A stretch of DNA of 13,999 nucleotides from Oscillibacter sp. Lineage in GTDB: Bacteria; Bacillota; Clostridia; Oscillospirales; Oscillospiraceae. Positions 5,025 to 12,174 of this stretch are shown in pieces. The position numbers and the translations under genes were made by a program. The notes beneath the pieces are model-generated. The model was not told the DNA's origin, did no database searches, and worked only from the letters and a program-made list of their open reading frames with translations. The stretch's first letter is position 1, and every line of letters begins with the position of its first letter. The stretch is taken from NCBI GenBank assembly GCA_022796315.1, contig JAAWIL010000034.1, forward strand, positions 1-13,999, written 5' to 3'.

Positions 5025-8000
5025 ATGGAAGCCATGTGGAGTCTTTTGGGTCTGGAGCCCACCCGGGATATCTCCGCCATCAAGCGCGCCTATGCCAGCC
5101 AGACCAAGCTCTATCATCCAGAGGAAAATCTGGAGATGTTTCTCCAACTGCGGAACGCCTACCAGACCGCCCTGGCCTATGCCGGGGGCCGGACGCCGGA
5201 GAACCAGCGGGCCGTGCCGCCTCCCCGGCGGGAGGACCCCTCCGGCGTGGGGGAACCCCTGGGCTGGTTCCTGCCCGAGGAGACGCCGGAGCATCTCCCC
5301 AATCCCTGCCGGGACCACCCGGCCGTCCGGCAGTTCCTGGAGCTCTATACCGGGCCGAGGCGCAGGGACCCCAAGGCCTGGCTGGACTACTTCACCTCCT
5401 CCCCCTTCCTGGAGCTCACCTGGAACCCCCAGTTTACCGCCCTGCTCTTGGAGCACACCCGCCGTCTGGAGCGGGACTATCCCCCTACCCGGGAGTTTCT
5501 CACCTGGCTGTATGTGGCCTATCAGTTCACCGCCACCCGGCGGACGCTGTTGGACGCCGCTTCCGGAACGGAGCGTTCGGAAATTCAGTTTCAGCTCTAC
5601 GAGGGGGCCAACTTTGACGGCATCGACTCCATTCTGCGGATCGCCGCCAGAGGCCCGGTGCCCAAGCGGCCCAACGGAAACGCCCAGGCCATTCTGAACA
5701 GTTTCTCGGAGTACCACCACCTGGTCAAGCTGGCGGAGCGGGGCATCTGGGACGAGCAGTCTACCGGGGAGTACAGCCACATCGTAGGCCGCTACGTCAT
5801 GGCCTACATCTCAGAAAAATGCGAGCACCGGGGCGCGGTGGACGTGGAGCGCCACCCCGCCGGTCTTCGGGTGTTCACCCACTTCTTTGAGGAGCAAACC
5901 CTGCCGGAGGAGCTCTACCGCATCCTCTGGCAGCGCCTGGACCTGAAAAACGCCCTCATGGGCCGGGCCAAGGTCCTCTATGGACGCCTGCGGGAGCTGG
6001 TGCTGGAGCGGGCGCCGGAGGTTGCCGGCGAGGCGGCGGAGAACTTCCGGGAGCTGAACCGGGCCCATCTGGACTACTCGGTCCAGCGCCGGGGCGGCGA
6101 CCCGGAGCAGGAGCGCCGGCGGACCGACGCCTTCTTCTCCCGGGAGGATCTCCAGCGGGCCCTGCGGAGCCGCCGCTTCGTGGAGGAAAACGTCCTGCGC
6201 ACCTGGACCGCCGACTGGGTTCACGAGGACTTCCTGCGGCGGATTCTCTCCTTCTACCGGAGCAATCCAGACGCCCCCTGCGCCGCCCAGGCCGTGGCCC
6301 GGGCCGAGCAGTCCCTGCGTCTCCAGGCCCTCCGGCGCAGAACCCAGGAGGACGGGGATACTCCCCTGCCCCAGGCGCCCGACCTGGCCTCCCGGCCCTT
6401 CTTCCGCCACTGGCTCAACACGGCCCTGTACGCTGCCCGGAACCCGGAGACGGGCCGCCCCCTCTGGGAGTACCTGGAGCAGGAACTGCCCTACCTCCCC
6501 GAGTGGAGCCGGCGGTTCCTGGACGGCGGAGACGGCACGCCCGTCCCCCGGCGCCTGTCCTTTTCCTTTGACGGCCGTCAGGCGGAGATCCGCTTCCATC
6601 TGCGGTATGTGGAGATCTCCCTGGACGGCGAGCCCATCCGCCGGCCCTGCCTGGACTGGGGAACCCTGAGGGCCCTGACGGACCCCAATCAGTTCTTCTT
6701 TCTGTTGCCTATCACCCTGGCCACTTATGACCGGTACGCCGCCGTCAAGGCGGAGATTCTGCGCCGCCTGCCGGAGACCGCCGCCCCGGAGGAGACCCGG
6801 GAGGACATCGCCTCCTTCCTGGCCGGTTCCGTCTGCCGCCGGCCCCTGCCGGAGCCCGGAGGCACCCCCGTTCCCCCGGAGGACGTCCTTCCCCTGGAGT
6901 GGTTCGCCGAGGACGCCGAGGTGCTGTATGGGTGCAGCTGGCTGGCGCCGGACCGGACGCTGCTGTTCTTTGAGCAGACCTTCTCCGGCCGCCGCCCGGT
7001 CCGGGATGGCATCTACGAGCAGGTCCCCGACGCGGACGCCGCCGCCCAGCTGGCCGGCCATCTCCTGGAGGAGGCCGTCTCCCCCGCCGGGATTCCCCTC
7101 CACCTTCTGACCTGCCTGCCGGAGACCGTCTCCATCCTCCCGGAGGCCCCCGGCTCTCCCCCTCAGGAGCTCCGCTCCCCTCAGCCGGAGATGCTGGAGC
7201 AGCTGCTGAGCCGCTTCTCCGAGGGTCTTCTCCGGCGTCTGGAATTTTCCTGGAGCACCACCCTGCCGGCCCAGGAGTCCCCGGTCTATCCACCCCAGCG
7301 CTCTCTGGTCTTTCTGAAGGAGCCCGCGGGCTATGCCTGCCTCTACTTTGACGACCGGCGGGCCCAGTCCTTCGCCCTGATCCTGCAGCCGGACCTCTAC
7401 TGGCGGGGCGAGGGCAGCGGCTTCATCCCCTTCCGCCTGGACCATCTCTTCCGCCATAACCTCCACCGCAGCTTCTCCGCCATCCGGCGGCAGCTGAGCA
7501 CGGTGTTCCGCCAGGTCAGCTGCCCGGACGGAATCGAACTCCACGCCGGACAGATCTGGAGCTATGCTGTGAACGTCTATCACAGCCGCCACAAGTACAA
7601 CCTGGATAAGCAGCTTCTGGGCGGCTTTCCCCCGGAGCGGGCCCGCAGCCGTTTGGACGCCAAGTTCTATCTCTCCGTCTACCCGAATCTGGCCGTCTGC
7701 AAAGACGCGGCGGGAAACCTCCGGCCGCTGCGCTTGGGCGAGATGAACCGGGACCGGCTCCAGCAGATCCTGCTGCAGGCCATGCGCGGCGCTCTGCAAA
7801 CGCTCCGGCTGACCTGGGGCACGGAGCCGGAACAGCAGACGCATCTGGTCCTTTTGCAGGACCAGGGCCGGTTCCTCCTGGCCCTTCTTCGGGACCGGCA
7901 GCGTCTGGCGGAGTTCCGTGTGGCGGACGAGCGCGCCTATTTGGACGCGGAAGGCTCAAAATACCCCCGAGGAGCATTCCTTGGCCGGAGCGTCCCCGCC

Positions 8001-8171
8001 TATCTGATTTTCAGCGATTCCGCCGCTTTACGCAATCCTCTGGAGCTGATTCTGGCCAAAATAGACCGTCTGGAGCTCCTGGAGGAACAATTCGGGGCTT
8101 TCGCACCGGAGTGCCTGGATTCTCAGCGCCCCTACGAGGTCCTTCGGGGGGAATTGGTGGAGGATCTGTAG
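5025..8171 (+). CDS. Very large J-domain protein, partner of the HscC-like Hsp70
   Basis: The protein is 1048 residues. Residues 4-53 form a degenerate J domain: a short helix I (WSLLGL), a helix II with IKRAYASQTKLYH, the loop motif HPE (31-33) in place of canonical HPD, and a helix III ending LRNAYQTALAYA. J domains stimulate ATP hydrolysis by their Hsp70, so the product should act on the HscC-like protein encoded 4 nt upstream. The rest has no membrane segment or signal peptide that I can see. Residues 98-169 contain FLELYTG, KAWLDYF and WLYVAYQF, a pattern that recalls DjlB/DjlC-like proteins (from memory). Residues from about 500 on are rich in aromatic and arginine residues and I recognise no domain there. 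The ATG at 5025 has GAGGAG at 5012-5017 inside the end of hscC, indicating translational coupling. At twice the size I recall for DjlB/DjlC, it may be a fusion or an expanded client-binding protein. Confidence 0.85.
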   Translation: MEAMWSLLGLEPTRDISAIKRAYASQTKLYHPEENLEMFLQLRNAYQTALAYAGGRTPENQRAVPPPRREDPSGVGEPLGWFLPEETPEHLPNPCRDHPAVRQFLELYTGPRRRDPKAWLDYFTSSPFLELTWNPQFTALLLEHTRRLERDYPPTREFLTWLYVAYQFTATRRTLLDAASGTERSEIQFQLYEGANFDGIDSILRIAARGPVPKRPNGNAQAILNSFSEYHHLVKLAERGIWDEQSTGEYSHIVGRYVMAYISEKCEHRGAVDVERHPAGLRVFTHFFEEQTLPEELYRILWQRLDLKNALMGRAKVLYGRLRELVLERAPEVAGEAAENFRELNRAHLDYSVQRRGGDPEQERRRTDAFFSREDLQRALRSRRFVEENVLRTWTADWVHEDFLRRILSFYRSNPDAPCAAQAVARAEQSLRLQALRRRTQEDGDTPLPQAPDLASRPFFRHWLNTALYAARNPETGRPLWEYLEQELPYLPEWSRRFLDGGDGTPVPRRLSFSFDGRQAEIRFHLRYVEISLDGEPIRRPCLDWGTLRALTDPNQFFFLLPITLATYDRYAAVKAEILRRLPETAAPEETREDIASFLAGSVCRRPLPEPGGTPVPPEDVLPLEWFAEDAEVLYGCSWLAPDRTLLFFEQTFSGRRPVRDGIYEQVPDADAAAQLAGHLLEEAVSPAGIPLHLLTCLPETVSILPEAPGSPPQELRSPQPEMLEQLLSRFSEGLLRRLEFSWSTTLPAQESPVYPPQRSLVFLKEPAGYACLYFDDRRAQSFALILQPDLYWRGEGSGFIPFRLDHLFRHNLHRSFSAIRRQLSTVFRQVSCPDGIELHAGQIWSYAVNVYHSRHKYNLDKQLLGGFPPERARSRLDAKFYLSVYPNLAVCKDAAGNLRPLRLGEMNRDRLQQILLQAMRGALQTLRLTWGTEPEQQTHLVLLQDQGRFLLALLRDRQRLAEFRVADERAYLDAEGSKYPRGAFLGRSVPAYLIFSDSAALRNPLELILAKIDRLELLEEQFGAFAPECLDSQRPYEVLRGELVEDL

Positions 8172-8212
8172 GATTTTTCCGAGAATCTCTGGAGAATCCC
8201 CGGAAAATAGTT

Positions 8213-8273
8213 AAAAAAACATCCCTTCCGGCAGGCGGCGGCGTAGCGCACTCTGCCGGAGGGGATGTTTTTG
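8213..8273. terminator. Bidirectional terminator between the J-protein gene and tepA
   Basis: The arms 8218-8234 and 8253-8269 pair over 17 bp, with one T-G mismatch on the plus strand, around an 18-nt GC-rich loop. A run of seven A (8213-8219) precedes the stem and a T-tract (8268-8272) follows, so each strand has a U-tract. It lies 42 bp after the J-protein stop and just past the tepA stop at 8278-8280, serving both convergent transcripts. Confidence 0.88.
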
Positions 8274-8277
8274 CCCG

Positions 8278-8970
8278 TTAGGTCTCTTTTTGGATCTGCC
8301 GGTACAGGCACTGGAGTCCGTCGGATAGGCCCCCCACTTTGTCGATCAGTCCCAGTTGGACCGCCTCCTCTCCGTAGATCACGCTGCCCACGTCGGAAGC
8401 CATGTCCTCCTTCTGGAGCATGAGGGACTGGAACTTCTCCCCGGAGATCCGGCTGTGACCGGAGACGAAGGCCACGATCCGCTCCTGGAGCCGCTGGAAA
8501 TAGCTGTACGTCTGAGGCGCAGCGATGACGGTGCCGCTCATGCGGACCGGGTGAATCGTCATGGCGGCGGAGGGCACGGCAAAGCTGTGCTTCGCCGCCA
8601 CGGCCAGGGGCACGCCGATGGAGTGGCTTCCGCCCAGAACGATGGAAACGGTGGGCTTGGTCATGCTGGCGATGAGCTCCGCAATGGCCAGACCCGCCTC
8701 CACGTCGCCGCCTACGGTGTTCAGCAAAAACAGCACACCCCGGATCTCCTCGGACTCCTCCAGCTTGGCCAGGAGGGGCAGGACGTGCTCATACTTGGTG
8801 GTCTTGGCGGAGCCGGCGGCGGTGGAGTGGCCCTCAATCTGGCCGATGATGGTCAGGCAGTAGATGTTGCCGTAGGGGGTATGGGTCATGGCGGAGCCAA
8901 AGTCCAGGATCGACTGGGCGGCGTCCTCTTTCTCCTTCCCCGGCTCGGTGTCCTTTGTGGGTTCGGTCAT
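8278..8970 (-). CDS. tepA: ClpP-fold serine protease, TepA/YmfB family
   Basis: This is a ClpP/crotonase-fold peptidase of the type named translocation-enhancing protein TepA (YmfB) in Bacillus, a soluble cytoplasmic protein. The oxyanion/substrate strand reads NTVGGDVEAGLAIAE (84-98). The nucleophile region GGSHSIGV (113-120) places Ser117 in the position of ClpP Ser98. MTIHPVRM (137-144) gives His140 in the position of ClpP His122. Asp193 in MASDVG is a candidate third residue, and YGEEAVQLGLID (199-210) matches the ClpP C-terminal pattern. I use the ATG at 8968-8970 (230 aa) because GAGGG lies 5 nt upstream; an in-frame ATG at 8995-8997 would add nine residues but has no Shine-Dalgarno. 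The hydrophilic N-terminal 20 residues look disordered. A lone TATAAT lies upstream at 9014-9019. It is monocistronic here and not next to ftsK/spoIIIE, its usual neighbour in Bacillus as I recall. Confidence 0.88.
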   Translation of the reverse strand: MTEPTKDTEPGKEKEDAAQSILDFGSAMTHTPYGNIYCLTIIGQIEGHSTAAGSAKTTKYEHVLPLLAKLEESEEIRGVLFLLNTVGGDVEAGLAIAELIASMTKPTVSIVLGGSHSIGVPLAVAAKHSFAVPSAAMTIHPVRMSGTVIAAPQTYSYFQRLQERIVAFVSGHSRISGEKFQSLMLQKEDMASDVGSVIYGEEAVQLGLIDKVGGLSDGLQCLYRQIQKET

Positions 8971-9013
8971 AAAATCCCTCGCTTTCTTCCGTAACATTTG
9001 CAGTCTTGCGGAA

Positions 9014-9019
9014 ATTATA
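9014..9019 (-). promoter_or_regulatory. Possible -10 element of tepA
   Basis: A perfect TATAAT reads on the minus strand about 44 nt before the chosen tepA start. No good -35 is visible 16-18 bp further upstream, where the sequence is GC-rich, so the assignment is weak. Confidence 0.35.
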
Positions 9020-9056
9020 CGGCAGGGATTGGCCCCTACTGGGTCTGCCGTTCTAA

Positions 9057-9206
9057 GGGGAATCCGGAGATTGTGGAAAGACAGGCGGCAGATTGCCGCC
9101 CCTACAGGGGAATCCGGAGATTGTGGAAAGACGGGCGGCAGATTGCCGCCCCTACAGGGGAATCCGGAGGTCGTGGAAAGACGGGCGGCAGATTGCCGCC
9201 CCTACA
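9057..9206. repeat. Three tandem 50-bp repeats, each with a hairpin
   Basis: Copies at 9057-9106, 9107-9156 and 9157-9206 are nearly identical: copies 1 and 2 differ at one base, copies 2 and 3 at two. Each begins GGGGAATCCGGAG and ends GCCGCCCCTACA. Each carries the palindrome GGCGGCA-GAT-TGCCGCC (first copy 9084-9100), extended by one G/C pair in copies 2 and 3. The array is followed by GGGCAAACC, a partial start of a fourth copy at most. It lies between divergent tepA and proB. Confidence 0.92.
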
Positions 9207-9257
9207 GGGCAAACCATCGTAAAATCCGTAATCCCCCCTCGTTCCCGGAACCCCCAA

Positions 9258-9292
9258 GCCGCAGGGGCGGGGACAGGGCCCGCCCCTGCGGC
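9258..9292. repeat. Large GC-rich perfect hairpin
   Basis: The arms GCCGCAGGGGCGG (9258-9270) and CCGCCCCTGCGGC (9280-9292) pair perfectly over 13 bp with a 9-nt loop. There is no T-run, so it does not look like a standard terminator. The related motif TAAAATCCGT occurs on both sides (9219-9228 and 9304-9313). It may be another member of the palindromic repeat class found in the neighbouring array. Confidence 0.7.
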
Positions 9293-9366
9293 AGTTTCCG
9301 GTGATAAAATCCGTGTTAGGATACTCCAAAAAAATCAGGTGGCTTCCCTTTTCCTCTCCGCTGTGG

Positions 9367-9372
9367 TATACT
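9367..9372 (+). promoter_or_regulatory. Possible -10 element of the proline operon
   Basis: TATACT lies about 110 nt before proB, but the sequence 17 bp upstream (TTCCCT) is a poor -35. A transcript starting near 9379 would have a leader of about 100 nt including a 7-bp stem with one wobble pair (9416-9422 with 9427-9433). I see no T-box or proline-responsive element. Confidence 0.35.
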
Positions 9373-9481
9373 GGTCCAACAGTACAGGGGCGCGTTTTTC
9401 CCTGTTCCCAGGGGTCGGGTTCTCCTGGACCCGCGCTTCCCCTGCCCATCTACTTTTTTCTCTTTTCTGGAGGTGGTTTCC

Positions 9482-10321
9482 TTGGCGCAGAAGCGGCGCA
9501 TGGTTGTAAAAGTGGGTACCTCTACCCTGACGCACGACTCCGGAAGCCTGGATCTGCGGAGTATGGATCATCTGGCTCGGACACTCTCGGACCTTCGGGG
9601 ACTGGGGCGGGAGATCATTCTGGTCTCCTCCGGCGCCATCGCCGTGGGCACCGCCAAGCTGGGGCTGCCGGAGCGGCCGGCAGAGCTGCGGATGAAACAG
9701 GCCGCGGCGGCGGTGGGACAGTGCCAGATGATGCACATCTACGACAAGCTCTTCTCGGAGTACAGCCAATCCGTGGCGCAGATCCTGCTGACCGGGGACG
9801 ACGTGGAGGACCCGAGCCGGGCAGAGCACCTGCGCAGCACCTTCTCCGCCCTGCTGGAGATGGGAGTCATCCCGGTGGTGAATGAAAACGACTCCGTCTC
9901 CTCCGCCGAGATTGAGACGGGACACCACAAGGTCCTGGGCGACAACGACACCCTCTCCGCCATTGTGGCACAGCTGTGCCAGGCGGACCTGCTGGTGCTC
10001 CTCAGCGACATTGACGGGCTCTATGACGCCGACCCCCGGACCCACCAGTCGGCGAAGCTCCTGCATCAGGTGACGGAGCTGACCCCGGAGATCCTGGGGA
10101 TGGCCGGCGGCGCGGGCTCCTGGCGGGGCACCGGCGGCATGGCCACCAAGCTCTCCGCCGCCCGGATCGCCATGGAGTCGGGCTGTGACATGGTCATCAC
10201 CAACGGGGCCCGGATCGGGGACCTCTACGGCATCGCCGAGGGCCGGGACATCGGGACGCGGTTCCTGGCGGGAGGCCATCCCCGGACCGCCGCACCGCCC
10301 CGGGAACGGAGCGCGCCATGA
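9482..10321 (+). CDS. proB: Glutamate 5-kinase (short form, no PUA domain)
   Basis: ProB phosphorylates L-glutamate with ATP to gamma-glutamyl phosphate, the first committed and usually feedback-inhibited step of proline synthesis. The amino-acid kinase fold is complete in 279 residues: VKVGTST (9-15), LVSSGAIAVG (48-57), NEND (134-137), GDNDTLSA (153-160), SDIDGLYD (175-182) and GTGGMATKL (217-225). The C-terminal PUA domain present in the 367-aa E. coli enzyme is absent. The protein instead ends shortly after GTRF (258-261), as in other short ProB proteins. I choose TTG at 9482 because GGAGG (9469-9473) is 8 nt upstream. A GTG at 9473 overlaps that Shine-Dalgarno, and the ATG at 9500 has none. 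The stop overlaps the start of the next gene by 4 nt (ATGA), so the two are translationally coupled. Confidence 0.95.
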   Translation: MAQKRRMVVKVGTSTLTHDSGSLDLRSMDHLARTLSDLRGLGREIILVSSGAIAVGTAKLGLPERPAELRMKQAAAAVGQCQMMHIYDKLFSEYSQSVAQILLTGDDVEDPSRAEHLRSTFSALLEMGVIPVVNENDSVSSAEIETGHHKVLGDNDTLSAIVAQLCQADLLVLLSDIDGLYDADPRTHQSAKLLHQVTELTPEILGMAGGAGSWRGTGGMATKLSAARIAMESGCDMVITNGARIGDLYGIAEGRDIGTRFLAGGHPRTAAPPRERSAP

Positions 10322-10914
10322 CGGAGCGGGAGAAGATGCTGGCGGGTCTCCCCTATGACTGCGGGGACCCGGAGCTGCTGGAGCAGTGGCACCGGGCCAA
10401 GGACCTGATCCGGGACTACAACCGGGCGGACTCCGCGGACCTCCAGGAAAAGGACCGCATCCTGACCGCGCTTCTGGGAGGACGGGGGAGGCATGTGTGG
10501 ATTACGCCGCCGTTCTATGTGGACTACGGCTGCAACATCTACCTGGGAGACCGCTGCGAGATCAACATGAACTGCGTCTTTCTGGACGACAACCGGATCA
10601 CCATCGGGCGGAACGCCCTGATCGCCCCCAGTGTGCAGATCTACACCGCCTTTCACCCCACGCATCCCCTGGACCGCTTCGGCGAGCCGAAGGAGGACGG
10701 CTCCTTCGCCTTCTGCCGGACCCTGACGGCCCCGGTGACCATCGGGGACAACGTGTGGATCGGCGGAGGCGCCATTGTCCTGCCCGGTGTGGAGATCGGT
10801 GACAATGTGGTGATCGGCGCGGGGAGCGTCGTCACCGGGGACATCCCCAGCGATACCATCGCCCTTGGAAATCCCTGCCGGCCGGTGCGGGAGAACCGTC
10901 CGGCCCTGTTGTGA
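10318..10914 (+). CDS. Sugar O-acetyltransferase, maltose/galactoside type
   Basis: This is a 198-aa left-handed beta-helix acetyltransferase of the Maa/LacA/NodL group, which transfers acetyl from acetyl-CoA to a sugar hydroxyl. Residues 3-55 match the N-terminal helical cap (TEREKMLAGLPYD, then RAKDLIRDYN). Residues 56-190 show hexapeptide repeats (YLGDRCEINMNC, ITIGRNALIAPSVQIYT, VTIGDNVWIGGGAIVLPGV, IGDNVVIGAGSVVTGDI) and the terminal GNPCRPVR. The catalytic histidine is in TAFHPTHPLDR, either His113 or His116. The natural acceptor cannot be told from sequence. It starts inside the proB stop (ATGA overlap) and ends 16 nt before proA, so it is part of the proline operon, although no known step of proline synthesis needs it. 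I leave the symbol blank because the substrate is unknown. Confidence 0.9.
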   Translation: MTEREKMLAGLPYDCGDPELLEQWHRAKDLIRDYNRADSADLQEKDRILTALLGGRGRHVWITPPFYVDYGCNIYLGDRCEINMNCVFLDDNRITIGRNALIAPSVQIYTAFHPTHPLDRFGEPKEDGSFAFCRTLTAPVTIGDNVWIGGGAIVLPGVEIGDNVVIGAGSVVTGDIPSDTIALGNPCRPVRENRPALL

Positions 10915-10930
10915 TAAAGGAGGCATTGCT

Positions 10931-12172
10931 ATGACAGCATTACAGCGCCAGGGACAGGCGGCCAAGGCCGCGTCCTACGCCCTGGCTACCGCCGGGACGG
11001 CGAAGAAAAACGAAGCCCTGGAGGCCATCGCCCGGGTTTTGACGGAGCGCCGGGATCTGTGGCTGGCCGCCAACGCCGAGGACGTGGCCGCCGCCCGGGA
11101 ATCCGGCATGGCCCCCGCCATGCTGGACCGGCTGACCCTGACGGAGGAGCGGATCGCCGGCATCGTGGAGGGCGTGCGTCAGGTCGTCGCCCTGCCGGAC
11201 CCCATCGGCCGGGCGGACAAGACGGAGACCCGGCCCAACGGGCTCCTCATCAGCCGGCGGCGGGTGCCCCTGGGGGTCATCGCCATCATCTTTGAGGCCC
11301 GGCCCAACGTCACCGTGGACGCGGCGGCCCTGTGCCTGAAGTCCGGCAACGCCTGCATCCTCCGGGGAGGCCGGGAGGCCATCCGCTCCAACCGGTGCGT
11401 CAGCGCCCTCATGCGGGAGGCCCTGGCCTCGGCGGGGCTGCCGGAGGACTGCGTGTCCCTGGTCCAGGACACGGACCGGGAGACCGCCAGGGAGCTGATG
11501 CACCTGGATCAGTACGTGGATGTGCTGATCCCCCGGGGCGGCGCGGGACTCATCCGGGCGGTGGCCCAGGATGCCAGCGTGCCGGTGATCCGCACCGGCG
11601 AGGGAGTCTGCCACCTCTATGTGGACAGCGAGGCGGACCTGGACATGGCGGCCAGGGTCCTCCAGAACGCCAAGTGCTCCCGGCCCTCCGTGTGCAACGC
11701 CGTGGAGTGCGTGCTGGTTCACCGGGACATCGCGGCGGACTTCTGGCGGCGGGCCCTGCCCCTTCTGGAGCAGGTGGAGCTGCGGGCGGACCCGGCGGCC
11801 CGGGAGATCCTGGGAGAGCGGGCCGTGCCCGCGGAGGAATCCGACTGGGATGCGGAGTACGACGACTACATCCTGGCCGTCCGGACCGTGGACTGCCTGG
11901 AGGAGGCCATCCAGTTCATCAACCGGCACGGCACCCAGCACTCGGAGAGCATCCTGACCACCAACTACTTCAAGGCCCAGCGGTTCCTGGCCGCTGTGGA
12001 CGCAGCGGCGGTGTACGTCAACGCCTCCACCCGGTTCACCGACGGCGGGGAGTTCGGCCTGGGGGCCGAGATCGGCATCTCCACCCAGAAGATGCACGCC
12101 CGGGGGCCCATGGGGCTGGAGGAGCTGACCAGCTGCAAGTATGTGGTCTACGGCGAGGGACAGGTACGCTGA
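10931..12172 (+). CDS. proA: Gamma-glutamyl phosphate reductase
   Basis: ProA reduces gamma-glutamyl phosphate with NADPH to glutamate-5-semialdehyde, which cyclises to pyrroline-5-carboxylate. It belongs to the aldehyde dehydrogenase superfamily. The 413-residue length is normal. Visible family features are RRVPLGVIAIIFEARPNVT (110-128), LKSGNACILRGGREA (136-150), YVDVLIPRGGAGLI (195-208), the catalytic cysteine in RPSVCNAVE (Cys255), and the C-terminal VYVNASTRFTDGGEFGLGAE (361-380) with MHARGPMGLEELT (388-400). The ATG at 10931 has a strong AAAGGAGG at 10916-10923 with 7 nt spacing. An in-frame ATG at 10865 lies within the preceding gene and is rejected. The next gene begins 2 nt after its stop. 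ProA takes the unstable product of ProB directly, which fits co-expression. Confidence 0.97.
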   Translation: MTALQRQGQAAKAASYALATAGTAKKNEALEAIARVLTERRDLWLAANAEDVAAARESGMAPAMLDRLTLTEERIAGIVEGVRQVVALPDPIGRADKTETRPNGLLISRRRVPLGVIAIIFEARPNVTVDAAALCLKSGNACILRGGREAIRSNRCVSALMREALASAGLPEDCVSLVQDTDRETARELMHLDQYVDVLIPRGGAGLIRAVAQDASVPVIRTGEGVCHLYVDSEADLDMAARVLQNAKCSRPSVCNAVECVLVHRDIAADFWRRALPLLEQVELRADPAAREILGERAVPAEESDWDAEYDDYILAVRTVDCLEEAIQFINRHGTQHSESILTTNYFKAQRFLAAVDAAAVYVNASTRFTDGGEFGLGAEIGISTQKMHARGPMGLEELTSCKYVVYGEGQVR

Positions 12173-12174
12173 GC

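Larger units (their letters stand above)
8971..9481. other. Gene-free 511-bp divergent region tepA/proB
   Basis: I see no real gene here. From left to right it contains the tepA start region with a lone -10, an ACGGCAG/CTGCCGT inverted pair (9019-9025 with 9045-9051), three tandem 50-bp repeats (9057-9206), a large GC hairpin (9258-9292), a weak promoter-like TATACT (9367-9372) and the proB leader with a short stem (9416-9433). Frames open through the repeats only because they lack stops. Confidence 0.6.

Noticed and set aside
3083..5083. 666-codon minus-strand open frame over hscC
   Set aside because: Antisense to a motif-complete Hsp70, with a composition typical of the complement of GC-rich codons.
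5811..7844. 677-codon minus-strand open frame over the J-protein gene
   Set aside because: Long only because of GC bias. The plus frame is continuous for 1048 codons with a ribosome-binding site and a J domain, while the minus frame has neither motif nor start signal.
9057..9206. CRISPR-like array
   Set aside because: The units are directly adjacent with no unique spacers and no cas genes are near; it is a simple tandem repeat.
9373..9481. T-box riboswitch for proline before proB
   Set aside because: The leader is too short, and the conserved T-box sequence with a terminator/antiterminator pair is not visible.
8888..9509. Plus-strand frames through the 50-bp repeats, giving repeated NPEIVERRAADCRPYRG
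   Set aside because: The 50-bp period shifts the frame at every copy, the apparent peptides are translations of the repeat in different frames, and no start signal exists.
10940..12097. 385-codon minus-strand frame over proA
   Set aside because: Antisense to a complete ProA with catalytic cysteine and signatures; no independent support.
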